From contig NZ_CP082284.1 in assembly GCF_019880225.1 (NCBI RefSeq), positions 1,922,001-1,986,000 of the forward strand: a stretch of 64,000 bases of DNA, given 5' to 3'. Position numbers and translations under genes: made by a program. This document shows, piece by piece, positions 33,386 to 41,673 of this stretch. Every line of letters begins with the position of its first letter. The first letter of the stretch is position 1. This DNA is from Halobaculum rubrum. Lineage in GTDB: Archaea > Halobacteriota > Halobacteria > Halobacteriales > Haloferacaceae. The notes below the pieces were generated by a model, which saw only the letters and a list, made by a program, of their open reading frames with translations, was not told the origin of the DNA and did not search any database.

Positions 33386-34294
33386 TGCCTCGTCGAGGGA
33401 TCCGGCAGTCGCCGGCACCACCAGGACGGGCCGGTCCGCGGCCCTGAGGATCCGCTCGGCGACCGAGCCGAGCACGACCCGTCGGACGCCGGTTCTGCCG
33501 TGTGTCCCGACGACGAGGAGGTCCGCGTTGCTATCGCGGGCGTACCTGCAGACGGCCCTGCTCGGCTCCCCCTCGATCACCTCGCCGTCGGCGTCGACGC
33601 CGACCGCCTCGGCGCGGTCGAGCGCCCGGTCGACGGCGTCGGTGGCCCGGGTCGTCAGCGCACGCTTGACCGACTCGACCGTCTCGTTCGTGAGCACGCC
33701 GCCGCCGGCGCTGGTGAGCGCCCGCGCCTGGTCGACGGCGCTGACGGCAGTGAGTCGCGCCCCCAGCGTCGCCGCGAGGTCGACGCCGATCCGCTCGGCC
33801 GGGGCCACCGCGTCGCTGCCGTCGGTCGCCAGCAGGACCCGGCTCTCGCTCCCCCACTCGCCCTCGACGCCGTCGCCGTGGACCACGAGCACCGGCACGT
33901 CCGCGGTGCGGACGACGGTCTCGGCGACCGAGCCGAGGAGCACACGCCGCGCGCCGCCCCTCCCGTGGGTGCCAATGACCACCATCCCCGCGCCGACCTC
34001 ATCGACGTACGCGAGCAGCTCGTCGGCCGGCACCCCCTCGCGGACGGTCGCGACGGCGTCGACCCCGGTCGCATCGGCGCGCGCGGCGATCGACTCGACG
34101 CGCTCGTCGGCCTCCTCGCGGCGCTTCCTGATGTCGGCGAGCGACTGTCCGGTCGGGAAGGGATTCACGACCGTGCAGGCGTGCAGCGTCGCGCCGGTGC
34201 CGGCCGCGAGCCCGATCGCCGCATCGACGGCGGCGGCGGCGGGGTCGCTGCCGTCGGTGGCGACGACGATGTCCGTGAATGAGGTGTCGTCCAT
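33353..34294 (-). CDS. Two-domain universal stress protein
   Basis: 313 residues, two tandem UspA domains. Each begins with an ATDGSD motif (VVATDGSDPAAAAVDAA; LLATDGSDAVAPAERI) and closes with the ATP-binding G-x2-G-x9-G(S/T) signature (GTHGRGGARRVLLGSVAE; GTHGRTGVRRVVLGSVAE). Both domains should bind ATP. Usp proteins help under starvation and stress; the partner is unknown. Convergent with cysS, with the tandem repeat between the two. Confidence 0.93.
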   Translation of the reverse strand: MDDTSFTDIVVATDGSDPAAAAVDAAIGLAAGTGATLHACTVVNPFPTGQSLADIRKRREEADERVESIAARADATGVDAVATVREGVPADELLAYVDEVGAGMVVIGTHGRGGARRVLLGSVAETVVRTADVPVLVVHGDGVEGEWGSESRVLLATDGSDAVAPAERIGVDLAATLGARLTAVSAVDQARALTSAGGGVLTNETVESVKRALTTRATDAVDRALDRAEAVGVDADGEVIEGEPSRAVCRYARDSNADLLVVGTHGRTGVRRVVLGSVAERILRAADRPVLVVPATAGSLDEARANADTESEG

Positions 34295-34356
34295 ACCTGA
34301 GGGTTGTCACGATCCCACGATAAAACCGCCGCCACGGTCCGGGGCCCTGGATCCGC

Positions 34357-34644
34357 TCACCCCGTCGTGAACAGGTCGGTGTCCTCGGGGATCGCGAACA
34401 GACCCATGCGGACGCCACAGTCGAGCCACCCGTAGCCGTAGGAGTACGACGCCAGCGCGTTCACCGGGTCGCCGCGCTCGCGGAAGTGGCGCCCGTCCTC
34501 GAGATACGAGACGGCCATCTCCTCACACTCCAGCGCCATCCCGTGGAGCGGCGTCCCCTCCGGGACGCACACCTCCGCCGCCGCGAGGGCGTCCGCGAGC
34601 ATCTCCCCGTATCTGGTCGTCTTCTCGCCGAGGTCGGCGGGCAT
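34357..34644 (-). CDS. DUF357 family protein (95 aa)
   Basis: An all-helical small protein: EKTTRYGEMLADALAAAEVCVPEGTPLHGMALECEEMAVSYLEDGRHF and DPVNALASYSYGYGWLDCGVRMGLF are the two DUF357 blocks. The fold is a helical bundle of unknown role, widespread in archaea. Lies between the Usp gene and an Lrp regulator on the same strand. Confidence 0.85.
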   Translation of the reverse strand: MPADLGEKTTRYGEMLADALAAAEVCVPEGTPLHGMALECEEMAVSYLEDGRHFRERGDPVNALASYSYGYGWLDCGVRMGLFAIPEDTDLFTTG

Positions 34645-34761
34645 GTCAGGACCGATCCGGTCGGCGGTCCCTGAGCGTGTCGCCGTCGCGGCGACGGCGC
34701 GCCCGACCGTGATACCACGTCCGACCGCGATGACACGACCGGCCTCGGCGGGGCACCGCGA

Positions 34762-35265
34762 TCACGAGCCGTCCCCCCCGGCTTCGTCCTCCGGACTCTC
34801 CTCGGGGTCCAGGAAGCCGTGATACGGGCAGACGTGCTCGTCGCGGATGAGTTGCTCGTCGATGATCTCCAGTCCCAGTTCGTCCAGCTCCCGGTTGATC
34901 CGGTCGAGGTCGTCGTGATCGCGACCGATCGCGTTCACGTACACGTTCCGCTCGCCGGTCATGATCTCGCGGACCGCCGTCACGCCGCGGATCTCTCTGG
35001 CCTTCCTCCCCAGCTCGTCGCGCTCCGGGATCTGCGCGGTGCAGACGATCTTCGTGTACAGCGGGTAGCCCGCGAGGTCGTAGTCGATGTCGATGTGGTA
35101 GCCGCGGACGATCCCCGACTGTTCGAGCTTGTTGAGGCGGGTCCGCACCGTGCTCGCCGAGAGATCGAGCTTCTCCGCGATGTCGCTCGACGACGTCCCT
35201 CGGGCGTCCTGCTGGAGGTAATAGAGGATGTGCCGGTCGACGGAATCCAACTCGCCGTCCTTCAT
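34762..35265 (-). CDS. Lrp/AsnC family transcriptional regulator
   Basis: 167 residues. The AsnC helix-turn-helix (residues about 5-62: DRHILYYLQQDARGTSSSDIAEKLDLSASTVRTRLNKLEQSGIV) is followed by a RAM-like ligand domain (YPLYTKIVCTAQIPERDELGRKAREI, GERNVYVNAIGRDHDDLDRINREL). The frame is open to 35295 and beyond. I chose 35265 because a TATA-like GACTAATG lies about 25-30 bases upstream of it, while nothing suitable precedes 35295. It is divergent from the amino-acid permease gene and may control it. Confidence 0.9.
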   Translation of the reverse strand: MKDGELDSVDRHILYYLQQDARGTSSSDIAEKLDLSASTVRTRLNKLEQSGIVRGYHIDIDYDLAGYPLYTKIVCTAQIPERDELGRKAREIRGVTAVREIMTGERNVYVNAIGRDHDDLDRINRELDELGLEIIDEQLIRDEHVCPYHGFLDPEESPEDEAGGDGS

Positions 35266-35389
35266 TTCTACCGTGGACTGCTCCGGCCGACGCATTAGTC
35301 TTGTTCCGTCGACCGCGTCCCCGGAGCCCCGCCGTCGACCCGGGCTCAGGTGCGGATCGGGAACGGATAGAGCGATATATGTATCTATC

Positions 35390-35422
35390 ATTGACGATCC
35401 GTCAATAGAAACGCTTTATTTA
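35390..35422 (+). promoter_or_regulatory. Palindrome plus TATA box of the permease gene
   Basis: ATTGACG-ATC-CGTCAAT (35390-35406) is a perfect 7-3-7 inverted repeat. CTTTATTTA (35414-35422) is a strong TATA box eight bases downstream. The start codon is at 35480, so this gene has a leader of about 30 bases. The palindrome lies between the Lrp gene and the permease gene and is a natural candidate for Lrp binding. Confidence 0.65.
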
Positions 35423-35479
35423 TCAGGTCCCGTCACACACATACGATCGAGTACCCGGTCCGTCGGACCCATACCCATC

Positions 35480-37663
35480 ATGAAGGAACTCGAACGAGAC
35501 CTCGGTCTCCCGTCCGTCCTCGCGATCAGTATCGGCGCGATGATCGGCAGCGGCATCTTCATCCTGCCGGCGCTGGCGCTGGAGATCGCCGGCCCGGCGG
35601 TGATCCTCGCGTACGCGCTCGCCGGCCTGCTGGTGGTCCCGGCGGCCCTCTCGAAGTCGGAGATGGCGACCGCGATGCCGGAGGCCGGCGGGACGTACAT
35701 CTACATCGAACGCGGGATGGGACCGCTGCTGGGAACGATCGCCGGCGTCGGCACGTGGTTCTCGCTGTCGTTCAAGGGGGCGCTCGCGCTCGTGGGCGGC
35801 GTTCCGTACCTCCTCCTGCTGTTCGATCTCCCGCTCAAGCCCGTCGCGCTCGGGCTGGCGGCCGTGTTGATCCTCGTGAACATCGTCGGCGCCAAGCAGA
35901 CCGGCCGGCTCCAGGTCGCCATCGTCGTCGTGATGTTGGCGGCGCTGGGATGGTTCGCCGCCGGGAGCGCACCCAGCGCCCAGTCGGCCAATTACGTCGA
36001 CTTCTTCGGTTATGGCGTCGACGGCATCCTCGCGGCGACCGGGCTGGTGTTCGTCTCGTACGCGGGCGTCACCAAGGTCGCCAGCGTCGCCGAGGAGGTC
36101 GAGGACCCGGGACGGAACATCCCGCTCGGGATCCTCGGCTCGCTGGCGTTCACGACGGTGTTGTACGTCGTCGTCGTCGCCGTGCTGGTCGGCATCACCG
36201 ACCCCGGCAGCGTCGCCGGCTCGCTGACGCCCGTCGCCGTCGGCGCGGAACAGACGCTCGGGCAAGCGGGGGTCGTCGCGGTCATCGTCGCGGCCGTGCT
36301 CGCGTTGATCTCGACGGCGAACGCGGGAATCCTCTCGTCGTCGCGGTACCCGTTCGCGATGAGTCGGGACCAACTCGCGCCGCCGTCGCTGTCGTCGGTC
36401 AGCGAGCGGTTCGGCACGCCGGTCACGTCGATCACGCTGACCGGCGCGGTGCTGCTCGCGCTGATCGCCTTCGTCCCGATCCTCGACATCGCCAAGCTCG
36501 CAAGCGCGTTCCAGATCATGGTGTTCGCGATGATCAACGTCGCGGTGATCGCCTTCCGGGAGGGGAGCACCGAGTACGAGCCGGTGTTCACTTCGCCGCT
36601 GTACCCGTGGATCCAGGTGTTCGGCGCCGTCTCCGGCCTCCTGCTGTTGACACAGATGGGAACGATCGCGCTCGCGGGCGCAGGAGTCATCACCGTCGGC
36701 AGCGTCGTCTGGTACTTCCTGTACGTCCGCCCGCGGGTCGACCGCGAGGGGGCGGCGACCGACGCGATCCGGCGGCAGGTCAGCCGGGAGGCGCTCTCGG
36801 AGATCGAGTCCGCGCTCGCCGAGCGTCCCGACACCAGGGAGGTGCTGGTCGCGCTCACGAAGGACCTCGATCCGGAGCGCGAGCGCTCGTTGGTCGCGCT
36901 GGCGGCGGATCTCGTCCATGAGGACGACGGCCGCGTCGTCGCCGTTCGGTTCGAGGAGGTGCCCGATCAGGCGCCGCTCACCGAGGGAGTAACCGCCCAG
37001 TCCGACGCCGACCGATCCTTCGAGACCCGGGTGAACGCGCTCGCCGACGAGTTCGGCGTCGACATCGAGGCCGACGAGATCGTCAGCCACGACACGAAAC
37101 ACGCGGTCGTCAACTTCGCGACCCACCGCGGGGTGGACACGATCGTCGCCGAGCACGAGCCGCTCCGGCTCCGGTCGCGGCTGTTCGGCGACCCGATCGA
37201 CTGGGTCGTCAGGCACGCTCCCTGCGACGTGCTGCTCGTCGACAACCTCGGCTACGACGACCCGAAACGGATCGTGCTCTCGGGCGACGTGGGACCGTAC
37301 CCGCCGCTTGCGGTGAACGTCGCCGAAGCCGCCGCGGCTGCGAACGGCGGGAACCTCTCGCTGTGGTACCCCACGAACGAGGGTGACCCCGACAAGCATC
37401 GCCGGCTGGTCGAGGACTACCGTTCGGAGCTGTCCGAGTTGCTCTCGGTGCCCGTCGCCACCGAGTCCGTCCGGACGGACGGCGGGCGGTTGGAGGCGCC
37501 CGATCTCCTGATCCGCAGGGGGGCCGACCACCGGCTCCGAAACGCACTGCTCGACGAGCGGCCGGAATTCCCGAACCCGGGCTGTACGACCGTCACCGTC
37601 TATCCGCACGAGTCCAGCCGCGTCGGGCTGGCGCGGCGGTTGATCGAACGAGTCGCGTTCTGA
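35480..37663 (+). CDS. APC-superfamily amino-acid permease fused to Usp domains
   Basis: 727 residues. Residues 1-420 are a twelve-helix APC transporter: ISIGAMIGSGIFILPALAL is the TM1 unwound motif, and EMATAMPEAGGTYIYIERGMGP the TM2-TM3 block. VFVSYAGVTKVASVAEEVEDPGRNIPLGI is the conserved cytosolic loop. The soluble part (about 435-727) has two Usp-like domains (TREVLVALTKDLDPERERSL; PKRIVLSGDVGPYPPLAVNVAEAA). Such fusions are common in haloarchaea; the Usp part probably gates uptake with adenine nucleotide. Substrate unknown; the adjacent Lrp regulator suggests an amino acid. Confidence 0.9.
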   Translation: MKELERDLGLPSVLAISIGAMIGSGIFILPALALEIAGPAVILAYALAGLLVVPAALSKSEMATAMPEAGGTYIYIERGMGPLLGTIAGVGTWFSLSFKGALALVGGVPYLLLLFDLPLKPVALGLAAVLILVNIVGAKQTGRLQVAIVVVMLAALGWFAAGSAPSAQSANYVDFFGYGVDGILAATGLVFVSYAGVTKVASVAEEVEDPGRNIPLGILGSLAFTTVLYVVVVAVLVGITDPGSVAGSLTPVAVGAEQTLGQAGVVAVIVAAVLALISTANAGILSSSRYPFAMSRDQLAPPSLSSVSERFGTPVTSITLTGAVLLALIAFVPILDIAKLASAFQIMVFAMINVAVIAFREGSTEYEPVFTSPLYPWIQVFGAVSGLLLLTQMGTIALAGAGVITVGSVVWYFLYVRPRVDREGAATDAIRRQVSREALSEIESALAERPDTREVLVALTKDLDPERERSLVALAADLVHEDDGRVVAVRFEEVPDQAPLTEGVTAQSDADRSFETRVNALADEFGVDIEADEIVSHDTKHAVVNFATHRGVDTIVAEHEPLRLRSRLFGDPIDWVVRHAPCDVLLVDNLGYDDPKRIVLSGDVGPYPPLAVNVAEAAAAANGGNLSLWYPTNEGDPDKHRRLVEDYRSELSELLSVPVATESVRTDGGRLEAPDLLIRRGADHRLRNALLDERPEFPNPGCTTVTVYPHESSRVGLARRLIERVAF

Positions 37664-37686
37664 CCGGCCGCGCCGCGACCGTTCCG

Positions 37687-37717
37687 TTGTCTTGTTTTAT
37701 CTAGACAATACTGTTGT
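37687..37717 (+). promoter_or_regulatory. Repeated TTGTC half-sites around a TATA box upstream of trxB
   Basis: TTGTCT (37687-37692) and AGACAA (37703-37708) form a perfect inverted repeat enclosing TTTTAT, and a third TTGTC follows at 37714-37718. The start codon is about 60 bases downstream. A regulator bound here would cover the TATA box. Confidence 0.5.
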
Positions 37718-37775
37718 CCGCGCACCGAGCACGACAGCACAACGTACAAACCCCGTTCGACCGTATCGATCGGTA

Positions 37776-38834
37776 ATGACAGACACCGCAGATATCGTCG
37801 AGCACCGCCCGTTGATCATCGCCGGGAGCGGCTCCGCCGGCCTGACGGCGGCCATCTACGCGGCCCGGTCCAACAACGAGCCGCTCGTGTTCGAGGGCGA
37901 CGAGCCCGGCGGGCAGCTCACGCTCACCTCAGAGGTCGAGAACTTCCCGGGGTTCCCCGAGGGGATCAACGGCGCGGAGTTCATCAACAACGCCAAGGAG
38001 CAGGCGAAGCGCTTCGGCGCCGACGTGAAGAACGGCATCGTCGAGTCGGTCGACGGTTCGCAGCGACCCTTCCGCGTCGAACTCACGAACGGCGACGTGT
38101 ACACCGCCGACGCCGTCATCGCCGCCTCCGGCGCGTCGGCCCGCACGCTCGGCATCCCGGGCGAGGACGAGCTGATGGGCTTCGGCCTGTCGACGTGTGC
38201 GACGTGTGACGGCGCGTTCTTCCGCGACGAGGACATGCTCGTCGTCGGCGGCGGCGACGCCGCGATGGAGGAGGCGAGCTTCCTGACGAAGTTCGCCGAC
38301 ACCGTGTATATCGCGCACCGCCGCGAGGAGTTCCGCGCCGAGGACTACTGGATCGACCGCGTGATGGACCACGTCGACGAGGGCAACATCGAGATCATGC
38401 GCAACACCGAGGTGACCGAGCTCCACGGGACGCCCGAGGACGGCATCGAGTCGGTCACGCTCGTGCACAATCCGGAGGGACACCCCACCGACAAGCTCGA
38501 CGACCCCGGCACCGAGGAGCGGGCGTTCGAGGTCGGCGCGGTGTTCTACGCTATCGGCCACACGCCCAACACCGACTACCTCGCCGACACCGGCGTCGAA
38601 CTCGACGACGACGGCTACCTGCAGACGGTCGGCGGCTCCGGCGGCGGCCAGACCGAGACGGCGGTGTCCGGGCTGTTCGGCGCCGGCGACGTGGTCGACT
38701 ACCACTACCAGCAGGCCGTGACGGCCGCCGGGATGGGGAGTAAGGCGGCCATCGACGCCGACGACTACCTCGAGGACCTGAAGCGGGCCGAGGCGACGCA
38801 GGCGGAAGAGGAGCCCGCTGCCGCCGACGACTAA
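37776..38834 (+). CDS. trxB: Thioredoxin reductase
   Basis: 352 residues. IIAGSGSAGLTAAIYAARS is the FAD motif, VVGGGDAAMEEASFL the NAD(P)H motif. The redox pair is Cys141-Ala-Thr-Cys144 (TCATCDGAFF). AVSGLFGAGDVVDYHYQQAVTAAGMGSKAAIDAD is the closing FAD-binding block. It passes electrons from NAD(P)H to thioredoxin. HRREEFRAEDYW replaces the usual HRRxxxRA, which is close enough for NADPH binding. Acidic tail (about 335-352) is disordered. Confidence 0.94.
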   Translation: MTDTADIVEHRPLIIAGSGSAGLTAAIYAARSNNEPLVFEGDEPGGQLTLTSEVENFPGFPEGINGAEFINNAKEQAKRFGADVKNGIVESVDGSQRPFRVELTNGDVYTADAVIAASGASARTLGIPGEDELMGFGLSTCATCDGAFFRDEDMLVVGGGDAAMEEASFLTKFADTVYIAHRREEFRAEDYWIDRVMDHVDEGNIEIMRNTEVTELHGTPEDGIESVTLVHNPEGHPTDKLDDPGTEERAFEVGAVFYAIGHTPNTDYLADTGVELDDDGYLQTVGGSGGGQTETAVSGLFGAGDVVDYHYQQAVTAAGMGSKAAIDADDYLEDLKRAEATQAEEEPAAADD

Positions 38835-39199
38835 GAACCTCTTTTCTGACGGGGGTTTCCTCGGTCGCTCGCTTCGCTCGCTCCCTACGGGAACCCCCGT
38901 TGAAAACCCGTTCATGCCAAAACTGCCGCTCGCTCGCCAGCCTGACGACTGGCTCGCTCGCGGTACAATACGTAGGACCTGTGGCTTGGCACGCGTCGGC
39001 CGCGACGGATCGCGGTCGGGAGCGCGGCGAGCCGCAGGCGTCGAGAACCGCGGGGGGTTCCGCGGTCATCGTCGTCGTCACCGAAGCGACGACCGTCCGT
39101 GTGACTGTTCGACCAGTCGGAACTTCCTCAACGCTCCAAACGACGCCACGAATACACGATACCCACGGACCTTTACGTCCGGTGACCCTCCGAGAAGTC
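38835..39199 (+). other. 365-bp intergenic region with hairpin and dispersed motif
   Basis: No gene is visible. The first 70 bases hold a long hairpin (next entry). The rest is GC-rich, with frames that lack protein character. A CCTTTACGT box (about 39169-39177) near the end is the promoter of the next gene. Confidence 0.6.
38849..38900 (+). terminator. Long hairpin downstream of trxB
   Basis: ACGGGGGTTTCC (38849-38860) pairs with GGGAACCCCCGT (38889-38900), all but one position Watson-Crick and that one a G-T pair. The loop contains GCTCGCTTCGCTCGC, itself self-complementary. A CTTTTCT run precedes it by a few bases. Possible transcript end or RNA-stability hairpin; archaeal termination itself depends on T runs, so the assignment is tentative. 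Confidence 0.4.
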
Positions 39200-39484
39200 A
39201 TGGTTGGAACTGAAACCTACACGATCTCCGGTCCGGACGGCGACAGCGACGAGGTCGACCTCCCCGAGGGGCTCGTCGACATGCTCGCCGAGCAGGGCGA
39301 GAACCCCAGCGAGGTCATCAGCGACGTGGTCCTGCAGGCGTTCGCCCAGCAGGCCCACGCCATCGCCCATCACAGCGAGGGCGAGCCGCCCCAGGACGTG
39401 CTCGAGATCAACGAGACGGCCGAGGAGCTGTTCGAGGAGCGCTTCGGACAGAGCCTCTCGGACGCGATGGGCCACTCGCACTAA
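39200..39484 (+). CDS. Conserved haloarchaeal protein (94 aa)
   Basis: Starts MVGTETYTISGPDGDSDEV, then PEGLVDMLAEQGENPSEVISDVVLQAFAQQAHAIAHHSEG, a helical region rich in His and Gln. No metal motif or membrane helix. I recognise the type as haloarchaea-specific with unknown function (probably DUF7545). ATG supported by a TATA-like box about 25-30 bases upstream. Convergent with the ZIP gene. Confidence 0.7.
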   Translation: MVGTETYTISGPDGDSDEVDLPEGLVDMLAEQGENPSEVISDVVLQAFAQQAHAIAHHSEGEPPQDVLEINETAEELFEERFGQSLSDAMGHSH

Positions 39485-39519
39485 CGCGACCGCCTCGCCG
39501 AGACGCCCGTTCTCTCACC

Positions 39520-40332
39520 CTACACCGACGTGACCGACAGCAGCGGCAGCATCGCGCCGACGCCGACGAGGACGCCGGCGACGAGCTCGCGCTTGCCGTC
39601 GCCGGCGAGGCCCTCGCCCAACTCCAGCGCCTCCGGGATGAACTCCGTGAGCACGAGATACACCATCGCGCCCGCGGCGAAGCCGAACCCGATCGGGAGG
39701 AACCGCTCGGCGAGCGTGACGAAGTAGAACGCGATCACCGCCCCGACCGGCTGCGGGAGGCTGGAGAACACCGCCCACCAGACCATCCTCGGCGGGGACA
39801 CGTCCATCGAGCGCAGCGGGATCGACACCGCGACGCCCTCGGGGACGTTGTGGATCGAGATGGCGACGGTCATGAACACCGCCAGCAGCGGCACCGCGGT
39901 GCCGAACAGCACGAGCCCGCCGGGCGTGTCGAACCCCAACTCGGCGAAGGAGACGCCGACGGCGACGCCTTCGGGGAAGCTGTGAACCGTGAGGACGCCG
40001 AGGATGAGCAGGAGCTTCTTGAAGTCGGCCTCCTCGTAGGCGCCGGGGTCGACCTCGGCCCCTTCGATAACCTCGTGGGCGCCGACGACCAGCAGGACCC
40101 CTGCCAGCACGCCGACGCCCAACTCCAGCGGGCCGCCGTACGCGAGCCCCTCGCTCACCAGCCCGAACAGCGACGCGCCGAGCATGATCCCCGACGCGAG
40201 CCCCCACAGGACGACGTTCCACCGGTCGCCGATCTCGTCCACGAGGAAAAACGGGATCGCGCCCAGCCCGGTCGCGAGCGCGGTGATCAGGCCCGCGACG
40301 AAGACGAACACGTACGCCCCGGCGTCGATCAT
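39520..40332 (-). CDS. ZIP family metal transporter
   Basis: 270 residues, eight membrane helices. The binuclear metal site motifs are clear: HSFPEGVAVGV (TM4) and HNVPEGVAVSIPL (TM5). The TM3-TM4 loop is short and acidic (EGAEVDPGAYEEADFK) instead of His-rich. ZIP proteins import Zn2+, Fe2+ or Mn2+ into the cytoplasm. TATA box at 40352-40359 (minus, TTATTTAC), and two matching palindromes further upstream suggest tight metal-dependent repression. Confidence 0.92.
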   Translation of the reverse strand: MIDAGAYVFVFVAGLITALATGLGAIPFFLVDEIGDRWNVVLWGLASGIMLGASLFGLVSEGLAYGGPLELGVGVLAGVLLVVGAHEVIEGAEVDPGAYEEADFKKLLLILGVLTVHSFPEGVAVGVSFAELGFDTPGGLVLFGTAVPLLAVFMTVAISIHNVPEGVAVSIPLRSMDVSPPRMVWWAVFSSLPQPVGAVIAFYFVTLAERFLPIGFGFAAGAMVYLVLTEFIPEALELGEGLAGDGKRELVAGVLVGVGAMLPLLSVTSV

Positions 40333-40351
40333 ACCGGTCGTAGTCGACAGA

Positions 40352-40434
40352 CGTAAATAACTCTCACGATACTGATGGTTTTGGCATGCCGAAAGCGAGC
40401 ACACTCGCGGATCGGTCTTTTTGGCCGTCCAAAA
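40352..40434 (-). promoter_or_regulatory. ZIP promoter with two palindromic operators 40 bp apart
   Basis: The minus-strand TATA box is at 40352-40359. TTTTGG-CATG-CCGAAA (40379-40394) and TTTTGG-CCGT-CCAAAA (40419-40434) share the pattern TTTTGG-N4-CC(G/A)AAA. Their centres are exactly 40 bases apart, close to four helical turns. The form resembles sites of DtxR-type metal repressors; the actual regulator is not in the window. Confidence 0.7.
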
Positions 40435-40485
40435 CGGAACAATTCGATCGGAGCTATCGTATCAGTGTTCGGGGAGTTGCTGTCG

Positions 40486-41673
40486 CTATTGCGTCTTCCA
40501 GTCGCGGTCGGTTCGGTTCAGACGGACACAGCCGTCGTCGGTGACGACGACGAGGTCCTCGATCCGGACGCCGAACTCGCCCGACAGGTAGACGCCCGGT
40601 TCGACGCTGAACACCGTTCCGGGCTCGAGCTCGCGCTCGCCGCCGGCGACGACGTACGGCTCCTCGTGCACGTCGAGGCCGACGCCGTGGCCCGTCCGGT
40701 GAACGAACTCCTCGCCGTGGCCCGCCTCCTCGATGACCTCGCGGGCGGCGGCGTCGATCTCGCCGGTCGTGACGCCCGGCTCGACCGCCTCGACGGCGGC
40801 GTCCTGGGCCTCGCGGACCACGCGGTGGACCTCACGGAAGCCCGGAGGCGGCGACGCGTCGCCGAACACGAGCGTGCGGGTCTGGTCGGAGGGGTAGCCG
40901 TCGACGCGGGTACCGAAGTCGAGGACGACGGGGTCGCCCGCGCGGATCACGCGGTCGCCGTGGGTGTGGTGGGGCATCGCCCCGTTCGGCCCCGAGCCGA
41001 CGATCGTGTCGAAGGAGACGCCGACCCCGCCGTTGGCGACGAGGCGGTCCTCGATGTGGCGCGCCAACTCCGCCTCGGTCATCCCGACCACCTCGTCGCC
41101 GTCGGTCCGAAGCTCCCGGATCACCGCGTCGGCGGCCTCGCCCGCGCGGCGAAGCGCCGCGATCTCGGCGTCGTCTTTGATCACGCGCAGGTCCGCGAGC
41201 ACCTCGCTCGCGAGCCCGAACGTCGCCCTCGGGAGCACCTCGCGGAGGTCCTGCATGAACCGGGCGTGCATGGTGTCGTCAACGAGGACGTGGGGCGCGT
41301 CCTCGCCGTTATCGCCATCGCCGCCGCCGTCGCTGTCGGCCCCACGCCGCAGTCCGAGGTCGTCGACGACCGACGCCAGCGCCGCCACCGGGTCGTCGTC
41401 GTCGGCCCACGTACGCACGTCGCTGACGGGGGTCCCGGCGCGCACCTGTTCCCCGGAGAGTTCGGGCACGAGGAACACCGGCTCGTGGTCGGCGGTCACG
41501 AACAGCAGGAAGTGGCGCTCGCTGGGGTGTTCGCTGTGGCCCGTGAGGTACCGGAGGTTCGTGCTCGGGAAGAGGACGACGGCGTCGGCGGCGCCGCCGT
41601 GGAGTCTGTCGCGGGCGGCCTCGAGACGGCGCGCGTGTGTTGCGTCGGCATCGGTCGCGTCCGTGTCGCTCAT
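40486..41673 (-). CDS. M24 family metallopeptidase (Xaa-Pro aminopeptidase type)
   Basis: 395 residues. The N-terminal creatinase-like domain (LRYLTGHSEHPSERHFLLFV) is followed by a pita-bread catalytic domain. All five metal ligands are visible: Asp in VVLDFGT, Asp in YPSDQTRT, His in GHGVGLDVHEEP, Glu in FSVEPGVY and Glu in RIEDLVVV. It should cleave N-terminal residues before proline from peptides. Loop DSDGGGDGDNGED is a disordered insert. The frame stays open far upstream because of base composition, but the protein clearly begins at the ATG at 41673 (MSDTDATDADATHARR). Confidence 0.92.
   Translation of the reverse strand: MSDTDATDADATHARRLEAARDRLHGGAADAVVLFPSTNLRYLTGHSEHPSERHFLLFVTADHEPVFLVPELSGEQVRAGTPVSDVRTWADDDDPVAALASVVDDLGLRRGADSDGGGDGDNGEDAPHVLVDDTMHARFMQDLREVLPRATFGLASEVLADLRVIKDDAEIAALRRAGEAADAVIRELRTDGDEVVGMTEAELARHIEDRLVANGGVGVSFDTIVGSGPNGAMPHHTHGDRVIRAGDPVVLDFGTRVDGYPSDQTRTLVFGDASPPPGFREVHRVVREAQDAAVEAVEPGVTTGEIDAAAREVIEEAGHGEEFVHRTGHGVGLDVHEEPYVVAGGERELEPGTVFSVEPGVYLSGEFGVRIEDLVVVTDDGCVRLNRTDRDWKTQ

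Noticed and set aside
35480-37663. Permease-Usp fusion as a novel architecture
   Set aside because: Such fusions are frequent in haloarchaea.
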